Of a stretch of 12,977 nucleotides of DNA, positions 1 through 7,681 are shown in pieces. The position numbers and the translations under genes were made by a program. The notes beneath the pieces were generated by a model. It did no database searches. It saw only the letters and a program-made list of their open reading frames with translations, and was not told the DNA's origin. Origin of the DNA: an uncultured Bacilli bacterium (GTDB lineage Bacteria; Bacillota_I; Bacilli_A; ML615J-28; CAG-313); the NCBI GenBank assembly GCA_904502205.1, contig CAJGDR010000023.1:1-12977 (forward strand). Reading direction: 5' to 3'. Numbering within the stretch: position 1 is the stretch's first letter; every line of letters starts with the position of its first letter.

Positions 1-416
1 GGGTTATGTTTTAAATTTCTAATTTTTCTTTTAATTTTATTTTTTGTTAATAGGATAATATATTTAGGTGTTTGAATATCAAATAATTCAATACTTTTTA
101 GTACTTTTAAATCTTCAATATATAAATCATATAAATTACTATTTTCATTCGTTTTTCTAATTTCTTCTTTTACACTTTTTTTAATAAATATTAATTGATA
201 AATTAAATAATCTAGGGGTGTAATATCAAAATAAGAATGTTCGTTATCATAAATTTGTACAAAATTAAATTCTAAAACATCATGGAAATTATATTTATTA
301 TTAATATTTTTAATTTCTTTGATGTGATTACAATGTTCTTCAATATAAGAATTTAAAATTAAATTGAATATAAATATTATTATAAGAACAAAAAATATTA
401 TTAGTAAACTAATCAT
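1..416 (-). CDS. Membrane-anchored protein of unknown function, partial (C-terminus beyond the left edge)
   Basis: This frame is open from an ATG at 416 down to base 1, giving 138 codons with no stop, so the gene continues outside the window. The start is supported by AGAGGT seven to eight bases upstream and by a consensus promoter at 450-478. Residues 2-22 are a very hydrophobic helix (ISLLIIFFVLIII...) followed by a charged segment beginning YIEEHC, which fits an uncleaved N-terminal membrane anchor. No lipobox or signal-peptidase site is seen. The rest is rich in Ile, Asn, Lys and Tyr, with a predicted alternation of helices and strands (for example around FDITPLDYLIYQLI, residues 63-76) and a basic stretch at about 125-137. 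I do not recognise the family. It is separated from the upstream lipoprotein gene by a terminator, so it is its own transcription unit. Confidence 0.8.
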   Translation of the reverse strand, partial: MISLLIIFFVLIIIFIFNLILNSYIEEHCNHIKEIKNINNKYNFHDVLEFNFVQIYDNEHSYFDITPLDYLIYQLIFIKKSVKEEIRKTNENSNLYDLYIEDLKVLKSIELFDIQTPKYIILLTKNKIKRKIRNLKHN

Positions 417-449
417 AATAAATACCTCTATTAAATTCAAAGTTAACAT

Positions 450-478
450 ATTATAACACTTTAAATTATTTAAGTCAA
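450..478 (-). promoter_or_regulatory. Sigma-A type promoter for the partial membrane protein gene
   Basis: On the minus strand there is TTGACT (478-473), a 17-base spacer and TATAAT (455-450). A TG dinucleotide one base before the -10 gives an extended -10 element. The expected transcript start is near 443, leaving a leader of about 27 bases that carries the AGAGGT ribosome site. Seen directly; activity is inferred. Confidence 0.75.
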
Positions 479-520
479 TTTTTATTAATTAACAATATAT
501 ATCTAAATTATTCACATTTT

Positions 521-538
521 TGTATATTTTAATATACA
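521..538. repeat. AT-only inverted repeat between the lipoprotein terminator and the next promoter
   Basis: TGTATATT (521-528) and AATATACA (531-538) are perfect 8-base arms around two Ts. The repeat lies about 43 bases upstream of the -35 box at 478-473. It has only two G/C pairs, so a role as RNA hairpin is doubtful; a protein-binding site or chance in AT-rich DNA are both possible. Confidence 0.35.
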
Positions 539-572
539 TTTATTATGCAATTTATTACTCAAACTTAATAAA

Positions 573-599
573 AAACTAGACTACAAATTAGTCTAGTTT
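573..599 (-). terminator. Intrinsic terminator of the LRR-amidase-lipoprotein operon
   Basis: On the minus strand an 11-base stem (599-589 pairing with 583-573; arm AAACTAGACTA) with a five-base loop is followed by TTTTTTATT. The TAG stop codon of the lipoprotein gene (595-593) sits inside the upstream arm, so gene end and terminator overlap. Confidence 0.85.
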
Positions 600-2086
600 G
601 ATCTACTATATGCTCTTGAAACATCGTTCATTGTAATAATATTTAATTCTAATGCCTCATCAATTGTATAATATTTATCTTCATGATAAACATGTAAACT
701 GTATGATGCATCAAATGAAAACGAATATTCACCATATGTTTTAGTTTCAATATATGCAGGATAATCATATAAATCACAAGTAATCATAAAGATCGCTGTT
801 TCATCTTTTTGATACAATCCACGAACATGTAAATTATTTGGAAAAACAACATCTGAGGATTCATTAATATATACATTTTTGATTTTATCTAAAACATCAT
901 AAGTTAAGAATAGTTCTTCTTTATTAGGATATATTTTATTTATTTTTATTGGATAATGTGTATGAAAATTGATTTTTTCTTTCCAAGTTTTTGGAATTAA
1001 TATAAGTTCATAAAAATCAACATCAGGTATATATTGATCAATAATTACTTCAGGAAATTCTTTGTCATAATTATATGTAATATATAGATTGCTATTTTCT
1101 AAATATAAATCAGAATAAGTAATATTGGCTATTGACATAAACCAAGGTTCAGTTCGTTTTATGTATAAACCATAATAGTTCTTTACCAAATATTGATCAC
1201 CAAACGGTGCAGCAAATAATTCTTGAAGTGTACCATCATATATAATATCACCTAAATCAACAATTTTATACTTGATATTTTCATCAATTGGCTTATTAAA
1301 TGAAAAGTTCTTAAAGCGTGCATAAAGCGGATTTTCAATATAATGTTTATAATCTAATTCTAAAGTATCTGAATTAATAATTATATCGAGATTTTCATTA
1401 GGCATTACAACTTCAAATAATAAATATTGACTATTATATTCATTTACTAAAGTTCCTTGAACTAACTCATTTGTAGATAAAGATAAATAGATATCTTCAA
1501 TATGACTCATTACTTTAATGTATATAATTTCATCAGGATATACTTTGTTATCTTCACTAATACTTGCAGTAAAGTCAAGATTAAAAGGATTATGAATATT
1601 AAACTGATGTTTTTCATCATTATTATAAAGTGGCAATGTAATAGTTTCATCAAAAAATTTTAGTTCACAGTTAATTTCTTCTGCGATAGTATCTGAATTT
1701 CTGTCAATTAATTTTAAATTAATATACTCTAAATTCAGTTCCGTTTTATCACTACAATAAATTTTATAATTATTGTTTATTTTTTGTTCACCTGGTTTTG
1801 ATAAGTCTATTTTATATGTTTTAGAATCTTTTTCAATTTTTAATTCAACCCTAAATGGTTTATAAAATTTTTCATTAATGGTTGTTTGATCTTTTAAAAC
1901 ATTGTTATTTTGTTTGACATATTGCATGATATCAATTTCTTTAAAAGTTGTAGTAACTTTCATTGATTCATTTTCACCAATATAACGACCATTTTTTAAA
2001 GCAATATCAAATACAATAGGAGACTTACAACTAGTAATTAATAAAAACATTAAAAGTAATATAATTAAACTACTTGTTTTTTTCAT
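593..2086 (-). CDS. Lipoprotein of unknown function (497 aa)
   Basis: The protein starts with a basic n-region (MKKTSS), a leucine/isoleucine-rich core and the lipobox ITSC with Cys20, so it should be lipid-anchored on the outer face of the membrane. The ATG at 2086 follows GAGGTGG with normal spacing. The remaining roughly 475 residues look like a string of beta-rich modules with many aromatic residues. Two things can be picked out: an Ig-like segment at about 165-245 ending with FEVVMPNENLDI, and a C-terminal stretch DKYYTIDEALELNIITMND, a short motif of the 'YxxxEAxxxGLLT' type that I associate with Bacillota surface proteins. No enzyme signature was found. It is the third gene of the LRR-amidase unit, 48 bases after the amidase stop. 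TATAAT at about 2102-2107 in that gap lacks a good -35, so a separate weak promoter is possible but not convincing. Confidence 0.85.
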   Translation of the reverse strand: MKKTSSLIILLLMFLLITSCKSPIVFDIALKNGRYIGENESMKVTTTFKEIDIMQYVKQNNNVLKDQTTINEKFYKPFRVELKIEKDSKTYKIDLSKPGEQKINNNYKIYCSDKTELNLEYINLKLIDRNSDTIAEEINCELKFFDETITLPLYNNDEKHQFNIHNPFNLDFTASISEDNKVYPDEIIYIKVMSHIEDIYLSLSTNELVQGTLVNEYNSQYLLFEVVMPNENLDIIINSDTLELDYKHYIENPLYARFKNFSFNKPIDENIKYKIVDLGDIIYDGTLQELFAAPFGDQYLVKNYYGLYIKRTEPWFMSIANITYSDLYLENSNLYITYNYDKEFPEVIIDQYIPDVDFYELILIPKTWKEKINFHTHYPIKINKIYPNKEELFLTYDVLDKIKNVYINESSDVVFPNNLHVRGLYQKDETAIFMITCDLYDYPAYIETKTYGEYSFSFDASYSLHVYHEDKYYTIDEALELNIITMNDVSRAYSRSN

Positions 2087-2134
2087 AAAACCACCTCTTT
2101 ATTATTATAACGCTAAAATTTTATAATTTATTGG

Positions 2135-3193
2135 TTAAAAATTAAATTCAATAGTTTCTTGTTTATTTTCTTTTGTAATTTCAATTTTAAATTTAATAGC
2201 TTCTTCAACCTTTTTTATTCTACCTAATTCATTAATATTATCATTTAATGGGATTAATTTAAACTTATAACCTTCATCTAATAATTCACAAAATGCATAT
2301 TCTGTTTTTACAAGATCCATGAAATGATCCCACATCCCATTCATTCTCATTGTTTGTGGGCAGTTTTTCCCGCTATAATAATGATGTTGACGGATATCTT
2401 CAAAATTTAAATTGTATTTATATAAAAGGTTAGCAACTAGCTTTGCTGTTTTTTGCCATGTGTAATAGATATCTGTACCTTCATTTATACAAGATTCAAT
2501 ACCAATAGAATTATTATTTCCACCACGATTAGCAATAAGTTCGTATGTTTCGTTAAAATATACCTCACCTAAATAATAAACACCATCAATTAGTTTACAA
2601 AGAATACTTTGATCGTTAATATCACTTGTAGTAGCAACACGGTCTAAAATTACTTCACCATTTTTTTCTTTATATACACGTGGTGCTAGAATATTTGATT
2701 TAACACCATCAATTTCAAAATAGCCATCATGTGATATTGTAATTATGGGTGTTGGGTTAGTGCCTGTTACGTTTGTTTGATATAACTTATAATCAAACTT
2801 CGTAGTATCACCAGCATGCCACGCGACCTCATTATCGGGAATTTGTTGATATGTACCATCATTACCAACTACATATTGATAACTACATGCATACTTACCT
2901 TGTTCCCAGTATTCATCGCGAACAGTATTTGACCAAAATTTAGCAGTATGAGTTGGATCAGCATCACCAGTATCATGTACCGTAATATAATATTTAGATT
3001 TAATATTACCTGGACGATTTTCATTATCAATGCTTGCAAGATTCTCAATAACTTCAAAATCTTCAAACAAATATTTACTAACACTTTGAATTAATGTATG
3101 ATCAAATTCATTTTGCCAACCATATACTTTAATTTCTGTTTTAAAAGGTTTATGATTAATATTTTCTTTTAATAATTTAATTGCTTGTTCCAT
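2135..3193 (-). CDS. Zinc N-acetylmuramoyl-L-alanine amidase (Amidase_2/T7 lysozyme fold), no signal peptide
   Basis: The predicted reaction is cleavage of the amide bond between N-acetylmuramic acid and L-alanine in peptidoglycan. Numbered from the ATG at 3193 (352 aa), His73 in ITVHDTGD, His270 and Cys278 match the three zinc ligands of T7 lysozyme. Tyr105 (YQYVVGNDG) and Lys276 match its catalytic Tyr and Lys; His270, Lys276 and Cys278 have the phage spacing (HxxxxxKxC). AWHAGD (124-129) and NNNSIGIE (226-233) are further family landmarks. A segment of about 95 residues (130-224) is inserted between those two, so the protein is much larger than a minimal 150-residue amidase. The ATG lies one base after the LRR gene's TAA (TAAAATG) with only a weak AAAGAG site, which implies translational coupling. 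A longer GTG-started form from 3292 would overlap the LRR gene by 98 bases and is unlikely. Neither form has a signal peptide, so the route outside is unexplained. Confidence 0.9.
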   Translation of the reverse strand: MEQAIKLLKENINHKPFKTEIKVYGWQNEFDHTLIQSVSKYLFEDFEVIENLASIDNENRPGNIKSKYYITVHDTGDADPTHTAKFWSNTVRDEYWEQGKYACSYQYVVGNDGTYQQIPDNEVAWHAGDTTKFDYKLYQTNVTGTNPTPIITISHDGYFEIDGVKSNILAPRVYKEKNGEVILDRVATTSDINDQSILCKLIDGVYYLGEVYFNETYELIANRGGNNNSIGIESCINEGTDIYYTWQKTAKLVANLLYKYNLNFEDIRQHHYYSGKNCPQTMRMNGMWDHFMDLVKTEYAFCELLDEGYKFKLIPLNDNINELGRIKKVEEAIKFKIEITKENKQETIEFNF

Positions 3194-3194
3194 T

Positions 3195-6086
3195 TTATTT
3201 ACTCTTTCTTGGATTTTCGACACTCCAAACAAGTGTATCATATCCTCTTGCCCAGTTTGCATGCCAACCTTCAGGCATCGGTTCTGCTTCACATTTAATA
3301 TTTAATAATGGGCAATTATAAATTGCATATCGTGAAATATCCTCAACCGAAATAGGAATATAAAGATCTGTTAATCTAGTGCAGCCTGAGAAGACATATG
3401 ATCCAATTGATTTTAGATTATTTGATAAAATTATATTTTCTAAAAAACGACAATTTCTAAATGCTGAATTACCAATTGATTTAATACTATCAGACATTAA
3501 AACTGTTTTTAAGGAAGAACAGTTATAAAAAAGGGATGTTGCGATTTCTTCCATCTTATTAGATAAAACTACACTCATCAAACTTGTACATCCATAAAAC
3601 GAATTTTGACCAACTGTAGTTACTGAATTTGGTATAACCAAATTTTTAATTTGTTTACATCCATAAAAACTATATTGTTCGATAATTTCAAGGGATTCTG
3701 GTAATACGAAATCTTGTAAAGCCTCACAACCATAAAAAGCATATTCACCAATTGATTTTAAACTATTAGAAAATACTATTGTTTCAACTGGATTATTATA
3801 AAATGCATATTTTTCAATACGTTCTACACTATCTAATACTTTAAAGTTAGTATTAGTAATTGATTTATTTACAAAAAATAGCGTTTTACCATCTTTAGAA
3901 TAAATGTTACCATTATCTGACATTAAGTATTTATTATTACTAGATACTTCAAATTCTTGAATTAATGGACATAAATGAAAAGCATCAAAATAAATTGTTT
4001 CAACATTATCACCAATATAAACATATTCTAAAGCTTTACAACTTCTAAATGTAGATACTGGTATTTCTTTGACATTATTAGAAATAACAACACTTTTTAA
4101 ATCACCAAAATTAAAAAACTGATAATCATGAATTACAGATACTCTATCTGTTAATACAATTTCTTCTACCAATTCATAATCATTGTTTTCATTTAAGAAA
4201 TAAATTGTTTGACTATAATAATTTGGTAAAGCAGCTGAATCACCAAATGAAATTTTACACCAGTCTTCAGCACTTCCTTGAAAATAAGCCTCTTTTAAAT
4301 TAGTACATCCAATAAATGTCGATAAACCCACTTCTCTTAATGTCTTTGGCAAATATATTTCTTTTAAATTAGCACAATAATAAAATGCAAAAGAATTTAG
4401 TTTCACTGCATTCGAAATTGTAACACTTACTAAAGATGAAGGAATATCAACTTCTTGATTGCTATATTTACTTGATCCAAATAAATATCCAAAATGTGTA
4501 TTTGATGTACTATCTATCTCAGGTCCAATAAATGGAATAGATAATTTTTGTAAAGATTGACAATTTTGAACAATACCCATTCCAATTTTTTTAACATTTT
4601 TTGGCACAATCATTTCTTTTAACTTTATACAACCTAAAAAAGCTGCAGTACCGATTTCATCTAATGTATTTGGAAGTGCAATTGATTCTAAACTAGAACA
4701 GTTATAAAATGCATTATCACCAATTGACTCTAAGTTTTTTGAAAGATCTACATCTTTCAAATTAATACAATTATTAAATGTATTATTAGATATTGTTAGA
4801 ACACCACTTGGAATAGTAATTTTTTCCAAACTAGTACAGTTATAAAACGCACCTTCCCCAATACTTATTAAAGTAAAAGGTAATAGGATTTCTTTAATGT
4901 TTATACACCCCGCAAAAGCTCCATCGCCAATTGATCTTAACTCTTTTCCAACTTCTAGTGTTTGAATCAAAGTACAATCTTTGAAAGCATCTGTATATAT
5001 GATTTTAACATTTTCAGGTAATACAACATTTGCCTGTTTTAATTCTTTTACATTTAATAATATCAAATATGGATTAGTATCGTTACCAATATAAGAAATT
5101 CCATCAAGATTTGTGTACTCAACATTTTCACACTGATAAATTGCGTTTGGTTTAATTTCATAAAGATTGTTCGAAATATTAATCTTTTTTAAGCTAACTG
5201 CATTATCAAACGCAAACTCTGAAATTACTTCAACACTATCAGGCATAGTAAATACTTCATCTTTTTTACCAGTTGCGTATTTAATTAGTGTTTTTCCATC
5301 TTTCGAATATAAATTACCATCAATTGATTTATAGTGCGGATTATCATCACTCACAATAATTTCTACAAGTGAATTCATTCCATAAAAAGTTTCTCCACAA
5401 ATATCTTCAATATTAGGACCTATTTCTATTGTTTTCAAATTTTCACAATCACTAAACGCATATTTTCCAATGGAAACAACAGTATCCGGTAAACTAATTG
5501 AAGTTAAATTTTTACATAATGAGAAAGCATTATCACCTATTGAAACAAGTGAATTTGGTAGCTCAATAGATGTTAGTGATGTACAACCATTAAAAGCAGA
5601 ATTACCAATTGAATACATTCCGTCAGGGAGTGTTATCGAATTCATTCTATTACAATTTATAAATGCACCATCTTTTACACCTAGTACTCTTCGTCCTTGG
5701 TAATAAGCACTAACGTAAATATCACCAGTAATACTATCAAATGCACCACTTACTAAAGAATAGTTACCATTCCAATGTACTTCAAATTCTAAACCAAATG
5801 TTGATTCATGATCCCATAAAGCATAAATGATTTTATCTTCGGTAATTTTAGTGTAATCATCACTCCATTCAAGGAAGATTTCACCATCTTTACTTACTAC
5901 TGGAGGAACAGCATCTTGACCAAATTTGACAGTTTGTTTTAATTCACCACTTAATAAAACACCACCATTTAGTTCAAATTGCACTGTATAATAATCTTTA
6001 GTAGTTCTAAAAGTAATTAATATAACTGCTAAAACAATTAAGATATCAACAGTAATAAATATTAAAAGACTTAGTTTTTTCTTCAT
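3195..6086 (-). CDS. Membrane-anchored BspA-like leucine-rich repeat surface protein (963 aa)
   Basis: The N-terminus (MKKKLS, then a hydrophobic stretch 5-26) lacks a lipobox and a clear cleavage site, so it probably remains as an N-in/C-out anchor. Residues 33-92 look like a Listeria-Bacteroides (Flg_new) repeat: YTVQFELNGG ... ALW. From about 143 to 930 there are roughly 26 LRR_5 repeats of 23 residues (pattern LxSIxLPxSLxSIGxxAFxxCxxL). They are broken by the usual BspA spacers: two YSKDGKTL modules (260-267 and 729-736) and an AEDWCKISFG module (606-615). The C-terminal cap (AEPMPEGWHANW, 934-945, then TLVW) is also typical. LRR_5 proteins bind host or microbial surface ligands; the ligand here is unknown. 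The start is backed by AAGGAGG eight bases upstream and a good promoter at 6114-6142. It is the first gene of a unit with the amidase and a lipoprotein. Confidence 0.93.
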   Translation of the reverse strand: MKKKLSLLIFITVDILIVLAVILITFRTTKDYYTVQFELNGGVLLSGELKQTVKFGQDAVPPVVSKDGEIFLEWSDDYTKITEDKIIYALWDHESTFGLEFEVHWNGNYSLVSGAFDSITGDIYVSAYYQGRRVLGVKDGAFINCNRMNSITLPDGMYSIGNSAFNGCTSLTSIELPNSLVSIGDNAFSLCKNLTSISLPDTVVSIGKYAFSDCENLKTIEIGPNIEDICGETFYGMNSLVEIIVSDDNPHYKSIDGNLYSKDGKTLIKYATGKKDEVFTMPDSVEVISEFAFDNAVSLKKINISNNLYEIKPNAIYQCENVEYTNLDGISYIGNDTNPYLILLNVKELKQANVVLPENVKIIYTDAFKDCTLIQTLEVGKELRSIGDGAFAGCINIKEILLPFTLISIGEGAFYNCTSLEKITIPSGVLTISNNTFNNCINLKDVDLSKNLESIGDNAFYNCSSLESIALPNTLDEIGTAAFLGCIKLKEMIVPKNVKKIGMGIVQNCQSLQKLSIPFIGPEIDSTSNTHFGYLFGSSKYSNQEVDIPSSLVSVTISNAVKLNSFAFYYCANLKEIYLPKTLREVGLSTFIGCTNLKEAYFQGSAEDWCKISFGDSAALPNYYSQTIYFLNENNDYELVEEIVLTDRVSVIHDYQFFNFGDLKSVVISNNVKEIPVSTFRSCKALEYVYIGDNVETIYFDAFHLCPLIQEFEVSSNNKYLMSDNGNIYSKDGKTLFFVNKSITNTNFKVLDSVERIEKYAFYNNPVETIVFSNSLKSIGEYAFYGCEALQDFVLPESLEIIEQYSFYGCKQIKNLVIPNSVTTVGQNSFYGCTSLMSVVLSNKMEEIATSLFYNCSSLKTVLMSDSIKSIGNSAFRNCRFLENIILSNNLKSIGSYVFSGCTRLTDLYIPISVEDISRYAIYNCPLLNIKCEAEPMPEGWHANWARGYDTLVWSVENPRKSK
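3297..5645 (-). repeat. Degenerate coding repeats, period about 69 bases (LRR_5 units)
   Basis: The leucine-rich region of the surface protein is encoded by about 26 degenerate 69-base units. On the plus strand they show as recurring words for the GxxAFxxC core, such as 'aaaatgcattatcaccaattga'-like blocks (shortened here) at 4700, 4850 and 5470. Divergence between units is high, so recent expansion is not obvious. Confidence 0.7.
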
Positions 6087-6113
6087 GTCAAGTGCCTCCT
6101 TCTATATATTCAT

Positions 6114-6142
6114 ATTATAGCATATTAAACAAATTTTGTAAA
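6114..6142 (-). promoter_or_regulatory. Promoter of the LRR-amidase-lipoprotein operon
   Basis: On the minus strand TTTACA (6142-6137), a 17-base spacer and TATAAT (6119-6114) with a TGC extended -10. The leader is about 20-25 bases and contains AAGGAGG before the ATG at 6086. Confidence 0.75.
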
Positions 6143-6159
6143 TATTTTAAAACAAAAGA

Positions 6160-6184
6160 AAATCCCTCTAAAAAAGAGGGATTT
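6160..6184 (-). terminator. Intrinsic terminator of the two-gene lipoprotein operon
   Basis: A perfect 10-base stem (AAATCCCTCT, 6184-6175, pairing with 6169-6160) with a five-T loop, followed on the minus strand by TTCTTTTGTTTT. It begins three bases after the TAA of the metallo-beta-lactamase gene and insulates it from the LRR operon promoter. Confidence 0.88.
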
Positions 6185-6187
6185 ATT

Positions 6188-7666
6188 TTATTGTCCAAAA
6201 TATTGCTTTCTAGCCCATTCTGGTAAATATTGAATATAATCTCTAAAAATAAATACTTTAGTTTCATGAAGACGTTTGTTTTCTTCACCAGTTACTTTAT
6301 TATCAAAGTCATTGATAGCAGCATTCCATACACCAACGCCACCAGTAAGTGATAGGTCATAATAACCTTTCATTGTTTGACTACCTGTGAATACAAAGTC
6401 ATCTTCACCATAAGTTGTGAATTTCATTGTACCATTAACAGCATTCCAGAAAACATTTAAGTTTTGTGAAATTCTTGGTGCTTTATAGATTCTTTCGATT
6501 GCAGCTGCGGCTGGGTGACCAGATGCAGCATTTAAGTTATATGTATTGTTTTGAGTTGGAGCACCAGGTTTTGCTTGGTATTGGTTTGCACGAGCAGCAG
6601 AAATAGCTACTGCTTTTGGATTAATCTTATCAAGTAACGCTTGTGAGTTAGATCCATGTGAACCATGGTGATGTGCTTTGAAAAGTGTTACTTCTGGTAA
6701 ATCTTCATTTTTTAAAAGATCAGACTCACTTGCAGTTGTAAGGTCACCACCAGTAAAGAATTTGAAATCTTTATAATAGAAGATTACAGTAAGTGATTTA
6801 CCATTACCAGCACTTGATTCAGTATTTTTAATGTAATTTCCAGTATTTAATACTTCGAAATAGAAATCTTCAGTTAAGTAGTAAACATCTGTTGCACCAT
6901 TAAGTTTGTTTACAGAATCGTATGCAGAATGATATTGCATTCCAAGAGGAATATATGTTTCTCTTGCGTATAAAGCATTACCAGTACCGCTTCCTCCATA
7001 GTCAACCATTAATGAAATGTTTTCTACAGTACTTAATGCATTTTTTAATCCATCAATGTGGTCACCATCACTATGAGATAACATTAATAAATCAAGTCTG
7101 TTATCTGCACAATGTTCAGTAATAACTTTATTTACAAATGTACCATCATATTCATATCCTGAGTCAATTAAGATTTCAACATTACCTTTTTTAATAAAGA
7201 TAGAATCTGAATAGATATGTTGCATTTCAATAAAATAGATTTCAAGTGGTTCATCATCACCTTCATTACCAATGAAGATTGGATCATCTTGAGAAAGACC
7301 AGTTCCTACACCTAATTGTTCAATTTTTGCTGTTGAATCAATAAAGATTGAATCATTTACATATGGTGTATCTTTTACAAAAGCAGAAATAATAACTGTA
7401 CCTTTTTTATGAACAGTAACTTTACCATCTTCATCTACACTTGCGATTGATGGGTTTGAACTTTCCCAAATAATTTGTTCTTTTGAATTATCACTAATTT
7501 TAGTATTTAATTCTACTTCATCACCAACATAACAATCAAGTTCATCAATGATAGTTAAGTCTTTTACAATTTCTAATGTTTGAGGTTTACTATTACCAGA
7601 AGCAGTAGTACAACCAGTAATAAATAAGATTAATAAAATATTTAAAGTAATTATTAGTTTTTTCAT
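6188..7666 (-). CDS. Big2-domain lipoprotein with a ComEC-type metallo-beta-lactamase domain (492 aa)
   Basis: A lipoprotein signal (MKKLII..., lipobox ITGC, Cys19) places it outside the membrane. Residues 30-112 form a bacterial Ig-like Big2 domain (WESSNPSIASVDEDGKV). Residues 140-400 are a metallo-beta-lactamase fold of the ComEC/Rec2 subtype: ILIDSG with Asp168; the metal motif SHSDGDHIDG with His198, Asp200, Asp202 and His203; TGGD with Asp308; HHHGSHGSN (332-340); and a distal SGHP with His384. All expected metal-site residues are present, so it should be an active hydrolase, by family most likely a phosphodiesterase/nuclease. The stretch between ISAA and GHP (about 27 residues) is longer than I expect for this family. 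There are no transmembrane channel helices, so this is not ComEC itself. The ATG at 7666 follows AGGAGG and is coupled to the upstream lipoprotein gene. Confidence 0.9.
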   Translation of the reverse strand: MKKLIITLNILLILFITGCTTASGNSKPQTLEIVKDLTIIDELDCYVGDEVELNTKISDNSKEQIIWESSNPSIASVDEDGKVTVHKKGTVIISAFVKDTPYVNDSIFIDSTAKIEQLGVGTGLSQDDPIFIGNEGDDEPLEIYFIEMQHIYSDSIFIKKGNVEILIDSGYEYDGTFVNKVITEHCADNRLDLLMLSHSDGDHIDGLKNALSTVENISLMVDYGGSGTGNALYARETYIPLGMQYHSAYDSVNKLNGATDVYYLTEDFYFEVLNTGNYIKNTESSAGNGKSLTVIFYYKDFKFFTGGDLTTASESDLLKNEDLPEVTLFKAHHHGSHGSNSQALLDKINPKAVAISAARANQYQAKPGAPTQNNTYNLNAASGHPAAAAIERIYKAPRISQNLNVFWNAVNGTMKFTTYGEDDFVFTGSQTMKGYYDLSLTGGVGVWNAAINDFDNKVTGEENKRLHETKVFIFRDYIQYLPEWARKQYFGQ

Positions 7667-7674
7667 TGTACTAG

Positions 7675-7681
7675 CCTCCTA
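7675..7681 (-). promoter_or_regulatory. Shine-Dalgarno fused to the upstream stop codon
   Basis: TAGGAGG on the minus strand serves both as the TAG stop of the 674-residue lipoprotein (7681-7679) and as the ribosome site of the metallo-beta-lactamase gene, eight bases before its ATG. A ribosome finishing the first gene is positioned to restart on the second, which fits stoichiometric production of the two. Confidence 0.85.

Noticed and set aside
417..592. RNA gene or riboswitch in the longest gene-free stretch
   Set aside because: Only a promoter, an AT-only palindrome and a terminator can be identified; no GC-rich paired structure or tRNA-like fold is visible.
2869..3084. Minus-strand frame of 71 codons inside the amidase
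   Set aside because: It is in another frame of a gene with clear catalytic motifs; its leucine/isoleucine-rich composition is what AT-rich frame-shifted DNA gives.
3194..3292. GTG-started 33-residue extension of the amidase
   Set aside because: It overlaps the LRR coding sequence, has no good ribosome site, and does not look like a signal peptide; the ATG at 3193 coupled to the LRR stop is simpler.
5470..5703. Plus-strand frame of 77 codons
   Set aside because: It lies wholly antisense to the LRR gene and reflects the repeat composition of that gene; no ribosome site or promoter.
6922..7122. Plus-strand frame of 66 codons
   Set aside because: Antisense to the metallo-beta-lactamase active-site region; no Shine-Dalgarno and no recognisable protein features.
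6188..7666. Calling the metallo-beta-lactamase lipoprotein ComEC
   Set aside because: The motifs are ComEC-type, but the competence channel helices and N-terminal OB region of ComEC are missing, and it is a lipoprotein.
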